The notes beneath the pieces are model-generated. The model was given only the letters and a program-made list of their open reading frames with translations. It searched no databases and was not told where the DNA came from. Made by a program: the position numbers and the translations under genes. DNA of 64,000 nucleotides, taken from the NCBI GenBank assembly GCA_038237225.1, contig JBBRYX010000005.1, forward strand, positions 62,001-126,000, in the 5' to 3' direction. Source of the stretch: DASVUC01 sp038237225. Its GTDB lineage: Bacteria > Planctomycetota > Phycisphaerae > Tepidisphaerales > Tepidisphaeraceae. The number at the start of each line of letters is the position of its first letter. Position 1 is the stretch's first letter. Below are positions 43,748-52,591 of the stretch, in pieces.

Positions 43748-43861
43748 GATCTCAACTCCTTCGGACACTCGCCAGGACAGCAAGGAGTGTAGGGGAATCG
43801 CAGGGCAATTTGTAGTTGCAGCCCAGGAGGGTTTGGCGAATGCAGCGGTGGTCGCTGCGGT

Positions 43862-44872
43862 TCACCGATAATCCATCGTTGAAATCGCCGGCTTGGGGTT
43901 GGGAAGATCGCTGACGCGATCGAGCCGGCCTTCCTTCAGCACAAGCACCCGGTCCGCCATCCGCGCGATGCTGCGATCGTGCGTGACCATGACGATGGTT
44001 TGGCCCTTGTCGCGGTGGAGGCGCTCGAGAACGGCCATGATCTGTTGACCGGTCTCGAAATCGAGATTGCCGGTGGGCTCATCGGCGAACAGAACGACGG
44101 GTTCGTTCATCAGCGCGCGGGCGATGGCGACGCGCTGACGCTCGCCGCCGGATAGTTGGGACGGCTTGTGCTTGAGCCGGTGATCGAGGCCGAGTTCCTT
44201 GAGAACCGACGTGGCGCGCTCGCGAAGCTTTCGCCGATTGGCGCGGAACGAAAACCAGGATCGCTGAATCATGGGCGCGAGCATGGTGTTCTCAAGCACG
44301 TTGAGCTCGGGGAGCAGGTGATAGAACTGGAAGACAAAACCGAACTCACTGTTCCGCAATGGGGTGGCGATCGCGTCATCGCGAACGAAGCGCAGGACAT
44401 GAAGCGCGAGCCCGATTACGGCAGTAATTAGCATTACGCCGAACGCGATGCCTAGGAACCAGCGCAACGGGAGCGGGGAAAAACGGGGCGCCACGATCGC
44501 GGCGACCATCTGCATGGCGAACGCCGCGAATGTGATGGCCAACACGTACCACCACCGGCGGCTCATGACGATTTGCTTCACCACCGGCTCATCCGCCGGC
44601 GGCAGGCGCGTGTAATCACGATCGAAAAAATGGAGGCTGCCGCCATCGGGAGTATCCAGCGCGCCCAGCAGATGAAGCAGCGTGGATTTACCGGATCCGG
44701 AGCGGCCTTCGATGGCAACGAACTCGCCCGGACGAACGGAGATGTCGGCGTTCTTCAGAACGGCCACCACCGCATCACCCATCCGAAACGTCTTGCGCAG
44801 GCCCTGCGCGCGAATGATCGGCTTGTCCTGCGTTGATCGCGGCGGGAGGGTTGTTTCAGCGGTTTGCGACAT
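43862..44872 (-). CDS. Lol-type ABC ATPase with membrane-helix insertion
   Basis: 336 residues. Core ATPase motifs: Walker A EGRSGSGKST (residues 55-64), Q-loop FVFQFYHLLPE (Gln 182), signature LSGGERQ (240-246), Walker B LFADEP (261-266) and H-loop MVTHD (295-299). In LolD-like proteins Walker A and Q-loop are about 50 residues apart; here they are 120. The extra 70 residues (about 100-170) contain two hydrophobic helices, about 107-128 (WWYVLAITFAAFAMQMVAAIVA) and 136-162, separated by PRFSPLP. It sits 9 bases after a LolC/E-like permease gene. The insertion is in frame and all ATPase motifs are intact, so it may itself be membrane-bound. No such form is known to me. Confidence 0.85.
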   Translation of the reverse strand: MSQTAETTLPPRSTQDKPIIRAQGLRKTFRMGDAVVAVLKNADISVRPGEFVAIEGRSGSGKSTLLHLLGALDTPDGGSLHFFDRDYTRLPPADEPVVKQIVMSRRWWYVLAITFAAFAMQMVAAIVAPRFSPLPLRWFLGIAFGVMLITAVIGLALHVLRFVRDDAIATPLRNSEFGFVFQFYHLLPELNVLENTMLAPMIQRSWFSFRANRRKLRERATSVLKELGLDHRLKHKPSQLSGGERQRVAIARALMNEPVVLFADEPTGNLDFETGQQIMAVLERLHRDKGQTIVMVTHDRSIARMADRVLVLKEGRLDRVSDLPNPKPAISTMDYR

Positions 44873-44881
44873 TTAAAATGC

Positions 44882-46279
44882 TTACTCCCAGCGAAGCGCC
44901 TCGACCGGCTGAAGCAGCGCCGCCACGATCGCCGGGATCAGCGACCCCAGAACCGATGAGATCACCGCGATGGCGCAAATCACGATCACCTCATTGGGAT
45001 TCATGGTGTTCGGGATCGTATCAAACGCATACACCTCGGGATTCCAGATCGGCACCCCAAGGATAGCCGCCAGCCAATTGTGCAGCTGGTTGATGTTGTG
45101 AACGATCAGATACCCGAGCAGCAGTCCCATGCCGGCGCCGACGATGCCGATGACGAGACCGTAGCCAAGAAAAATTCCCGCAACACCGGCGCCTGTCGCG
45201 CCGACCGATTTGATGATCCCGATGTCCTTGGTTTTCTCCACGACGATCATGTAGAAAATGCAGAAGATCAGGAAGATCGCGACGATGGAGATGATGCCAA
45301 AGAGGATGGTGACGAGCATCTTCTCGTGCTCGATGGCTCCGAGCCAGAGGGCCTGGGATTCTTCCCAGGTTTCGACGATGTAGGGAAAGCGTGAGTCGAC
45401 GTTGTTCGCCATCATGACATCATCGACGACGCTCGCGATCTTGTCGCGCGCCTTGTTCAGGTCGAGCCCGTCCCTGATCTTGATCTGCACATCGCTGGCG
45501 CGCGCCGGCTCGCCATCGGTGCCGTCCATCCGCAGGTCCTGCTGGAGCACTTTGAACGGAACGTAGATGGTTTTGGAATCGTATTGCCAGACCTGCGTGC
45601 GGGAATCGTCGACGATCCAGTAGGTGCGGTCGCCTTTGTTTTTCTCAACGTCGACGGATTCGTCGGGGTTGATACCGAGCACCTTGAGATTCGCCCACGC
45701 CCCATATTCAAGGTCAGAATCGGGGCGTTTGATGTCGCCCTTGCTGTCCTTGCGGATCCCAATCACCCCGGCGCCGACAATCATGCCCGGCGTAAATCCC
45801 TTCAAATTCGGCTTGATCTCCTGATACCGAATATTCGGCAGCAGATCCCACGACGGCTGCGTCGCGGGCGTCCGCCGCTCATCCACCGGCTTCTGATATT
45901 GCCGGTACAGCGATTGCGTGAAGCGATTGACGGTTCCGATGCTGGCCGGATACCCGAGCACATCCACCGCATCGCGAATCGAGTTGTTGATGTTCACCAG
46001 GCCGTAGGTGTGGAGCGTCGGCACCGCCGCTTCGACCTCCGGCAGGCCGCGCAGCTGATCGATGATCTCCTGATAATGCGGAAACCCCGCGAGCGATCGG
46101 CCGTGCACAATCACGTCGCCGTTGAGTCCATGAAAGGACTCCCGAAACATCCGCAGCCACCCGCCCATGACCGAGATCACCACCAGCACCATGGTCGTGC
46201 AAAGCATGACCGCGATGAGCGAAACCCACGCAATTCGCCGGCTGCGGAGGTACTTCAGGATGAGGTGGAGTTTGTACAA
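44882..46279 (-). CDS. LolC/E-like ABC permease (FtsX/MacB type)
   Basis: 465 residues. An N-terminal membrane segment (about 14-36, SRRIAWVSLIAVMLCTTMV) is followed by a periplasmic domain of about 290 residues. Then three membrane segments about 325-465: MLVTILFGIISIVAIFLIF, GYGLVIGIVGAGMGLLLGY, and VICAIAVISSVLGSLIPAI with the ALRWE end. This is the FtsX/MacB fold. Lipoprotein sorting is inferred from the pairing with the ATPase. Confidence 0.85.
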   Translation of the reverse strand: MYKLHLILKYLRSRRIAWVSLIAVMLCTTMVLVVISVMGGWLRMFRESFHGLNGDVIVHGRSLAGFPHYQEIIDQLRGLPEVEAAVPTLHTYGLVNINNSIRDAVDVLGYPASIGTVNRFTQSLYRQYQKPVDERRTPATQPSWDLLPNIRYQEIKPNLKGFTPGMIVGAGVIGIRKDSKGDIKRPDSDLEYGAWANLKVLGINPDESVDVEKNKGDRTYWIVDDSRTQVWQYDSKTIYVPFKVLQQDLRMDGTDGEPARASDVQIKIRDGLDLNKARDKIASVVDDVMMANNVDSRFPYIVETWEESQALWLGAIEHEKMLVTILFGIISIVAIFLIFCIFYMIVVEKTKDIGIIKSVGATGAGVAGIFLGYGLVIGIVGAGMGLLLGYLIVHNINQLHNWLAAILGVPIWNPEVYAFDTIPNTMNPNEVIVICAIAVISSVLGSLIPAIVAALLQPVEALRWE

Positions 46280-46287
46280 ACGATTCC

Positions 46288-46578
46288 TTACCGCCCAACG
46301 AATGCGATCATGCCGCGGACCCCGTCTTCAACCAACTCGTTCAATGAAATGCCCTTGCTCTCCGCAACACGAGCAGCCTGGTCGATCAGTTTCGGATCGA
46401 TTTCGAAGGTGACCCGGCGCTTCGCGCCCTTTCGATCAGCCTTCGCGTGCAGCGCCCGTTGTTTTTTGGTCAGAGAGCGTCCACCGGCTAAATCAAGCTC
46501 TTTGTCGAAGCGCGCCAGGTCTCGCTCTCGCTCTTCCGGAATCAGATTGAAAAACGATTTGCGGTTTTTCTTATTCAT
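46288..46578 (-). CDS. BrnA-like ribbon-helix-helix antitoxin
   Basis: 96 residues. The C-terminal half KRRVTFEIDPKLIDQAARVAESKGISLNELVEDGVRG is a ribbon-helix-helix DNA-binding pattern. The N-terminal part is charged. Its start overlaps the stop of the brnT-like pseudogene by four bases, as in brnTA operons, so I read it as the antitoxin. BrnA-family membership is by context and fold only. Confidence 0.68.
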   Translation of the reverse strand: MNKKNRKSFFNLIPEERERDLARFDKELDLAGGRSLTKKQRALHAKADRKGAKRRVTFEIDPKLIDQAARVAESKGISLNELVEDGVRGMIAFVGR

Positions 46579-46906
46579 GGCTTCGATCGCCTTCGAAGTT
46601 TGCGCTTCTCCCCCTCGGTCAACTCTCTCGCATGAACCACATAATAGTTCGGCAAATCATCGTCAGACACTGAGATCATAGCCTCGAAGTCGATTGAGTC
46701 GTAATCGAGATCCTCGTCCATTCTAAAAACGTAGATCACCTGCAAGTAGCGCCCGGACATGGTTTGGCCGCGAACGACATATTTCTCGCTGCCCAGGTAT
46801 ATGGGGATGGCGCCGCGCGACGCTCAATAATGTACTCCGCCTCCTTCCTGGAGACGCGATGTTTCTCAACATGGCCGGTATTCCAGTTATCCCAAATGAA
46901 GCTCAT
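46575..46906 (-). pseudogene. brnT: Frameshifted BrnT-like toxin gene
   Basis: From the ATG at 46906, one frame reads MSFIWDNWNTGHVEKHRVSRKEAEYIIERRAAPS. After about 46810 the match continues in another frame: IPIYLGSEKYVVRGQTMSGRYLQVIYV, ending NYYVVHARELTEGEKRKLRRR. Together they form a full BrnT-like protein, so one base is missing near 46802-46812 (a CCATCCCC run). The start overlaps the lysS stop by four bases (ATGA). A sequencing error or phase variation is possible. The intact 61-codon tail alone may or may not be expressed. Confidence 0.75.
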
Positions 46907-48396
46907 TGTTGCGGTTTCATCAGAGGAAAGAGAATAACATCGCGAATGCTTTCCGCACCCGTCAACATCATCAGCAACCGATCGACGCCCAAACCCATCC
47001 CGCCGGCCGGTGGCATGCCATGCCGGAGCGCGTTCAGAAAATCGTCGTCAACCTTCTGCTGCTCCTCCTTCTCACCCACCTGATGCGAGAAATGCTTCGC
47101 CTGCACGTCCGGATCGTTCAGTTCTGTATACCCCGGCGAAATCTCCACTCCATTGATCGCAAGCTCGTACACATCCGCGAAGTACGGGTCTTCTTTGGTT
47201 TCCTTCGCCAGCGGAATGATCACTGAAGGAACGTGCGTAACAAACGTCGGATCGATCAGCGTCGGCTCGACGAGCTTTTCATAAATCTCCTGGAGTTGTT
47301 CCGCGGGCAATCCGTGGACCTTGAGGTCTTTGCCGGGATTGGCCTCGCGCAGCGATTGAAGTTGCTGCGGGGAGATCGGCTCTTTATTGAACTTCCAACC
47401 CGTCCGCTCCTCGACGATTTGTGTCATCCGCACCCGCCGCCACGGGCGCTGAAGATTAATCGTCCGCGTAACCAGCCCCTCGGCATTCTTATGTTCGATC
47501 CTTAGCGTGCCGAAAACCTTTTCCGCAACATGCGTGACCAGTCCCTCCACCATATCCGCCATCGTCTCCCAGCTTCCGAACGCCTCATAGGCCTCGAGCA
47601 TGGTGAACTCGGGATTGTGCCGCGGGCTGATGCCTTCGTTGCGGAAGTTTCGGTTGATTTCGAAGACCTTCGAGAATCCGCCGACGAGCAGACGCTTCAA
47701 AAAAAGCTCGGGAGCAATCCGCATGAACAGCGGAATGTCGAGCGCATTATGGTGCGTGACAAATGGCCGCGCCGCCGCCCCACCATGCAGCAACTGCATC
47801 ATCGGGGTCTCGACTTCGAGATAGCCGAGGCCTTTTAAGTAGCTCCTGATCTCGTCGATCACCCGAATCCGCAGCTTCGCCATCTGCATGACTTCGGGAT
47901 TTGCCCACAGATCGACATAGCGCTGCCGATATCGAAGCTCGACATCTTCCAGCCCATGAAATTTCCCCGGCGGCGGAACCAGCGCCTTCGCCGCCATGGC
48001 GTAGTTCGTCGCCCAGACAGTGACTTCGCCGGTCTTGGTGGTGCCAAGGGGCCCTTCCGCCACCACCAGGTCCCCAAGATCGCTCAGCTCCCGCACCTGC
48101 CATGAAAGCTCATCGACGCGTTTCTTATCAATCGCGATTTGCAAATCACCACTGTCATCGCGCAGACGATAGAAGCTGAGCTTGCCCATGTCGCGCTTCT
48201 GCACGACTCTCCCCGCGACTTTAACGATTGGACCGGCATCGTGACCATGCTCGGGCAGATAACGCGCGCGGGCGTCGCTCAGGGCGATAATGCCTTCCGT
48301 GCGCTGTCCGAACGGATCAACGCCCAGATCACGCAGCTTTTGCAGCTTTTGACGGCGTTCCTGCTCGTAGGTACTGATTTCCAAAGTCTCACTCAT
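46903..48396 (-). CDS. lysS: Lysine--tRNA ligase, class II
   Basis: 497 residues from the ATG at 48396; the longer TTG start at 48411 is less likely. It has the OB-fold anticodon domain (GRVVQKRDMGKLSFYRLRDDSGDLQI), motif 2 NRNFRNEGISPRHNPEFTMLEAY, and motif 3 GMGLGVDRLLMMLTG. The enzyme charges tRNA-Lys. No cotranslated partner is needed. Confidence 0.95.
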   Translation of the reverse strand: MSETLEISTYEQERRQKLQKLRDLGVDPFGQRTEGIIALSDARARYLPEHGHDAGPIVKVAGRVVQKRDMGKLSFYRLRDDSGDLQIAIDKKRVDELSWQVRELSDLGDLVVAEGPLGTTKTGEVTVWATNYAMAAKALVPPPGKFHGLEDVELRYRQRYVDLWANPEVMQMAKLRIRVIDEIRSYLKGLGYLEVETPMMQLLHGGAAARPFVTHHNALDIPLFMRIAPELFLKRLLVGGFSKVFEINRNFRNEGISPRHNPEFTMLEAYEAFGSWETMADMVEGLVTHVAEKVFGTLRIEHKNAEGLVTRTINLQRPWRRVRMTQIVEERTGWKFNKEPISPQQLQSLREANPGKDLKVHGLPAEQLQEIYEKLVEPTLIDPTFVTHVPSVIIPLAKETKEDPYFADVYELAINGVEISPGYTELNDPDVQAKHFSHQVGEKEEQQKVDDDFLNALRHGMPPAGGMGLGVDRLLMMLTGAESIRDVILFPLMKPQQ

Positions 48397-48488
48397 TGTT
48401 TTGGCAACCAAAAGTTGGACGATGATAGGTCTGATGGGTCAAAAGTAAAAACGTTGCCAACAGTTATCGGAACATCTTCTCTCCCTGG

Positions 48489-48587
48489 TGTAGCGGCGAC
48501 GCCAGCGTCGCGTCGCGGCAAAGCCGCGAATCTTTTCGCAAGCCTTCGACGCTGCGCCTCGACCGCGACGCAGGCGTCGTTCCTGCA
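48489..48587. repeat. 99-bp palindromic element, copy 2
   Basis: TGTAGCGGCGACGCC at the start and GGCGTCGTTCCTGCA at the end are imperfect inverted ends. The centre CGCGGCAAAGCCGCGAATC is the reverse complement of the centre of 29772-29870. Length is exactly the same. It is located just before the signal-peptide region of the next gene and translates in that frame as ATPASRRGKAANLFASLRRCA. Confidence 0.85.
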
Positions 48588-48597
48588 AATCGCGATC

Positions 48598-49779
48598 GTG
48601 GTCCTTCTCATCCTCTTCTGCGCACACGCGCGCGCCGGCGAAATGCGCCTGCTTCAGACCACGCACTATCGAATCCACACCGATCTTGACCAGCCGCTGG
48701 CGGAAGAACTGGGACGAGGTCTTGAGGCGATGTATCAGGAGTATTCTCGCCGTCTCGCCGCATTCAGCGCCGAGGGCACCGACCCAATGCTGGTCGTATA
48801 CCTCTTCCGAAAGCACCAAGACTACAACGAATTTACCAGGAACCGCGCCCCCAACACCGGCGGCGTGTTCCTTCCGCAGCAGAAGAAACTGGCCGCTTAT
48901 TATGAAGGCCAGGGTCGCGACGCACTGCGGCGCGCGCTTCAGCATGAAGCATTCCACCAGTTCGCCTACAGCGCTATCAGCCCGAAGTTACCGCCGTGGC
49001 TGAACGAAGGGCTGGCGGTGCTTTTCGAAGAAGGCATCTGGATCGGCGACGGGTTTCAACTCGGCGAAGTCCCGCCCCGGCGGGTGCGACAACTCCGTGC
49101 CGATCAAGCAGGCAAGCGCCTGACCGACTTCCGCGAGTTCATGAAGATCGGCAACGACCGCTGGACCGAGCAGCTCAATCGCGAGCCCGGGCTGGGTGCA
49201 GCGCAATACAACCAGGCCTGGGCCATGGTCCACTTCCTCGTCTTCTCGCAGGAGAACGGCCAATTCAAATATCGCAAGCGCTTCATCGACATGCTTCGCC
49301 TGATCAATGAAGGCACTGAGCCGCAGGCCGCTTTCGAGCGTGCGATCTCCAGAAACGTCGATGGATTCCAGAGCCGTTTTTCGGAATTCGTCGCCGCTGT
49401 CAACCCCACCGAGGGGGCGACTCTCATCGAACGCCAGGAAGTTCTGGGAGACATGCTCATCGAGCTTAATCGGATGGGGAAGCGATACGACCGGATCGGC
49501 GATTTTCGCAACGACATGGCCAGCAACGGCTATCGCCTGCAATACAGCAAGAACGAGGTGAAGTGGTCGAGCGAGCCGGACCCGCGAGTGTATTTCAAGA
49601 CGCCTGATGGCCGAAGCCTGCGCGATGATGAGCTTTACTTCTCAACTCGCCAGAACGCCCCGCTTCCTGATCTTGTCTATCGCGGCCCAGGTGAGCTCAA
49701 GCTCCGCATGAGATTCTACGAGATCGCCAATGCCGTGCAGCATGAGCTGGTGGTTGAAGGCACGGGGTCCAGTCGATGA
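48598..49779 (+). CDS. Exported DUF1570-like zinc peptidase
   Basis: About 393 residues. The hydrophobic stretch IAIVVLLILFCAHARAG is a signal peptide, but a good start with a positive n-region is not seen: the frame runs on upstream through the 99-bp repeat. GTG at 48598 is used as a minimal start. The motif HEAFH followed by PPWLNEGLAVLFE is HExxH plus the downstream Glu of a gluzincin-like zinc site. This is the DUF1570 pattern found in planctomycetes. The substrate is unknown. The gene overlaps folK by four bases. Confidence 0.72.
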   Translation: MVLLILFCAHARAGEMRLLQTTHYRIHTDLDQPLAEELGRGLEAMYQEYSRRLAAFSAEGTDPMLVVYLFRKHQDYNEFTRNRAPNTGGVFLPQQKKLAAYYEGQGRDALRRALQHEAFHQFAYSAISPKLPPWLNEGLAVLFEEGIWIGDGFQLGEVPPRRVRQLRADQAGKRLTDFREFMKIGNDRWTEQLNREPGLGAAQYNQAWAMVHFLVFSQENGQFKYRKRFIDMLRLINEGTEPQAAFERAISRNVDGFQSRFSEFVAAVNPTEGATLIERQEVLGDMLIELNRMGKRYDRIGDFRNDMASNGYRLQYSKNEVKWSSEPDPRVYFKTPDGRSLRDDELYFSTRQNAPLPDLVYRGPGELKLRMRFYEIANAVQHELVVEGTGSSR

Positions 49780-50258
49780 CACCCGGCGCATCGGTCATCG
49801 CCTACGTCGCGATCGGCGCCAACGAAGGGGATCGTGAAGCGAACATTCGCCTCGCCATTGCCAAACTCGGTGCGACAGAGCGCATTCGCGTGGGCAAAGT
49901 ATCCTCGTTACTCGAAAACCCGGCGATGGGCGGCCCAAACGGGTCGGCTGACTTTTTGAACGCGGTTGTTCAAGTGCGCACACCGCTTTCGCCGAGGGCG
50001 TTGCTGGCGCACTTGCTGGAAATCGAGCGCGAACTGGGTCGCGTTCGGAGGGAGAAATGGGGACCGCGCCTGATCGACTTGGACCTGATTCTCTACGGCG
50101 ACGCCATCGTCGCGGAGGACGGCCTGCATGTGCCGCACCCGTTAATGCACACACGGAGCTTCGTGCTCCAGCCCCTGACCGAGATCGCGCCGGAAGCGTG
50201 GCACCCGATTCTCAAAATGACCGCCCGCCAACTCCTGACTCAGCTCAATGATGATTGA
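49776..50258 (+). CDS. folK: 2-amino-4-hydroxy-6-hydroxymethyldihydropteridine diphosphokinase
   Basis: 160 residues. It transfers pyrophosphate from ATP to the pterin in folate synthesis. The start AYVAIGANEGDREANIRLAI, the loop NPAMGGPNGSADFLNAVVQV, and RREKWGPRLIDLDLILYGD with LHVPHPLMHTRSFVLQPL are typical. Its ATG overlaps the upstream stop. Confidence 0.92.
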   Translation: MTPGASVIAYVAIGANEGDREANIRLAIAKLGATERIRVGKVSSLLENPAMGGPNGSADFLNAVVQVRTPLSPRALLAHLLEIERELGRVRREKWGPRLIDLDLILYGDAIVAEDGLHVPHPLMHTRSFVLQPLTEIAPEAWHPILKMTARQLLTQLNDD

Positions 50259-50276
50259 TCATGGAAGCCACAAGAA

Positions 50277-50510
50277 CTACCGCTCCGGCGGCGCCGTCAA
50301 ATCAACCCCTTCCTTCACATCCCCCGCCTCCAGCGTCATCTGCACCGTCCCTCCCGATGCCTGCGTCGCATCCAGCCAAAAAGGCGCACACTGAATGTAT
50401 TGATCCCCCGCCCGAATGAACTTCAGCTCAAACTACCCCTCTTTATCCATCCGCGTCTCCGGATCGTAATACCGGTCTCCATCTTGCCCGCCGCCGATGC
50501 GCGTGGCACA
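50277..50510 (-). pseudogene. Decayed copy of the carboxypeptidase-regulatory-like gene end
   Basis: On the minus strand the frame reads ATRIGGGQDGDRYYDPETRMDKEG, then a TAG (50435-50433), then FELKFIRAGDQYIQCAPFW and QMTLEAGDVKEGVDLTAPPER before a stop. This parallels the C-terminus of the intact gene just to the right (ADGNDTRYLTPRTKTDQEG-NFTLKLVPPGDQLIQVQPFYMQ). The rest of the copy is missing, replaced by repeats. A tandem duplicate that decayed is the simplest reading. Confidence 0.7.
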
Positions 50511-50521
50511 ACAGAAGAAAC

Positions 50522-50933
50522 GAAACCACGGATCAACACGGATGAACACGGATTCCGGATCAGATTTCTAATGTCTGTACCACCATCCGTCAGATTTTGC
50601 GCGAGCCGCGAAGATTCTTTCCGTCGCTATCCTCCATCCTCCTTCTCTATCCTCGCGTCTTTGGTTGCGGCGAAGGCGCGCTAAATCAGCGTGCGCGATC
50701 ACGCGCCCGAAGACCCTCACCCCCAGGGCAACCGCATTTGATCCGTTTGAACGAGCCGCCGACCGTAAGGGAGTCGGTTTTCGGTTCGCAAACCGACTCC
50801 CTTACGGTCGCGGCTCGTCAAATGCGATTGCCCTGCCCTCGGCCCCACCCTCTCCCGGAGTACCGTGCGAAGGGGCAAGAGGCGCGTGATCATGCACGGT
50901 CATTTAGGTCCATCCGTGTGAATCTGTGGTTCC
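50522..50933. repeat. Three nested palindromic repeats
   Basis: Outer arms 50522-50544 and 50911-50933 (GAAACCACGGATCAACACGG against its complement) match at 19 of 23. Middle element 50691-50904 has inverted ends around GATCACGCGCC and belongs to the family at 7470. Inner palindrome 50725-50834 has end arms AGGGCAACCGCATTTGA (16 of 17 paired) and an inner stem around GACCGTAAGGGAGTCGGTTT (50761-50780). The 50511-50950 gap holds nothing else. Confidence 0.8.
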
Positions 50934-50950
50934 ACCTTATTCTGAGCTTC

Positions 50951-52438
50951 TCACTCCCGCGCCTGCAATTCCACCGCCTCCATCGTCTGATCCGACGTCA
51001 CCGTCACCGGTACGCTCTGCTCCGGCTTGAACTCGCTCACCTGCATGTAGAACGGCTGCACCTGAATCAACTGATCCCCCGGCGGAACCAGCTTCAACGT
51101 AAAGTTCCCCTCCTGATCCGTCTTCGTCCGCGGCGTCAGATACCGCGTGTCATTCCCATCCGCGGGCTGCGCCCGAACATCCTCATTGGCCGCCGGCTCA
51201 CCGCTCTTCCGCGTGACCTTCCCCTTCACAATCCCCCCTCGCTGCAATTTGATCACGACATCCTTCACCTCCTGCCCGGGCTCCGTCCTCATGCTCTCGC
51301 TCGCCCCATTCGCCCACTTTTTCCCCGCCTGCCCCGCCACCCCATCGTGCGCAACCAACACGTATTCAAGTTCCAAACTTGCCGGCAGCGTCGTCGCGAA
51401 CCTTCCATCCTTCTTCGTCGTGACGTTGTACCGCTGGTCCCCGGTGATCGTATCATGACTCCCGCACGTCACCGGCGCCACCACCGCCCCTGCCACCAGA
51501 TTTCCGTCCGGATCCTGCACCACCCCCGTGACGCTTACCCCCTTCTCCACCTCCAGCACAACCGCCGGCATCTCCCGCGCGACCTCAACCTCAATCGAAT
51601 CCAGGTTCCGCACGAATTTCGTGTCAAAACCCAAATCCTCTTTCCGTTGATCCTTGATCCACCACCGCGCGTGCCCTTTGCCGCGAACGCTTAGGTTGAT
51701 CTTCCCCGGCAGCAAATCCGCGATTTCCGAAGCCCCATCTTTCCCCGTCAGCGCGCTCCCGCCGTTCTCGCCCCCGCTGATCCGAATCCCCTCCACCGGT
51801 GCCCCACTCGCGCTATCGTGGGCCTCCACCTTCAGCGAAATCGGCGGCTCCAACTTCAAGTCCTGCGCCTTCCCCTCACGCTCCGCCACCGTCATTCCCC
51901 CCACGCGCAGCACCCCCACCTTCGCCACCCGCACCCGGAATTCATACGTGTCCGGCCAGCAAAACAACTTATAGTGCCCGGCCTTGTCTGCCTTCGTCTC
52001 GAGTCCCACCGAACGAATGTGAACATTCTTGTTTAATTTCTCCGGCGCCTTCGCCCGAATGACCGCGTTCGCCGCCGGCTTCCCATCCGGCCCCGTGACC
52101 GTCCCCTCGAAAAATGTCTTCTTCGAAAGCACGCAATTGAAATCCCCCACCCCCGTGTTCTCATTCTCATTGTAATAAGGCGAAAAACCCTCCTTGCTGA
52201 TCCGCAACTCCACCGGACTCCGCTCATCCGACTTCTTGAGCAGAAACTTCCCATCCTTGTCCGTCTTGGTCTCATTCCCCGTATACCACGTCCAGACATC
52301 CACCAGCGCCCCCTCCACCCCCTTCCCCTCCTCATCCACCACCGTCCCCGCAATCTCCCCCGGCTTGATCTCGTCGGCGAACAGTACGTTTGGGCACAAC
52401 AACGCCATCACCGTCAAAATCGTTAGGAGTCGATGCAT
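50951..52438 (-). CDS. Exported protein with carboxypeptidase-regulatory-like domains
   Basis: 495 residues from the ATG at 52438 (MHRLLTILTVMALLCPNVLFA signal peptide). The body is made of repeated CarbopepD-reg-like beta-sandwich modules: GEIAGTVVDEEGKGVEGALVDV, GTVTGPDGKPAANAVIRAK, TGVVQDPDGNLVAGAVVAPV and GKVTRKSGEPAANEDVRAQ. No catalytic domain is seen. These modules are common in cell-surface and carbohydrate-active proteins. It is divergent from the heparinase gene. Confidence 0.8.
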   Translation of the reverse strand: MHRLLTILTVMALLCPNVLFADEIKPGEIAGTVVDEEGKGVEGALVDVWTWYTGNETKTDKDGKFLLKKSDERSPVELRISKEGFSPYYNENENTGVGDFNCVLSKKTFFEGTVTGPDGKPAANAVIRAKAPEKLNKNVHIRSVGLETKADKAGHYKLFCWPDTYEFRVRVAKVGVLRVGGMTVAEREGKAQDLKLEPPISLKVEAHDSASGAPVEGIRISGGENGGSALTGKDGASEIADLLPGKINLSVRGKGHARWWIKDQRKEDLGFDTKFVRNLDSIEVEVAREMPAVVLEVEKGVSVTGVVQDPDGNLVAGAVVAPVTCGSHDTITGDQRYNVTTKKDGRFATTLPASLELEYVLVAHDGVAGQAGKKWANGASESMRTEPGQEVKDVVIKLQRGGIVKGKVTRKSGEPAANEDVRAQPADGNDTRYLTPRTKTDQEGNFTLKLVPPGDQLIQVQPFYMQVSEFKPEQSVPVTVTSDQTMEAVELQARE

Positions 52439-52591
52439 TGCTTCTCCGACGCTCTGGCGAGCAATTGGTTTCAACCTCTACTCATCTTTGCACACGCTGG
52501 GGCTCGTTCGCTCTGGTTCTAATGCCCGCTTTCGTCCCGAGCAAGAACGTGGCATGGGTCAACCGCGCGCGGCGGGTGCGGTATAGTGGAC

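Noticed and set aside
45584..46681. 365-codon plus-strand open frame opposite the permease
   Set aside because: Low-complexity Arg/His-rich translation, no start signal, opposite a conserved permease.
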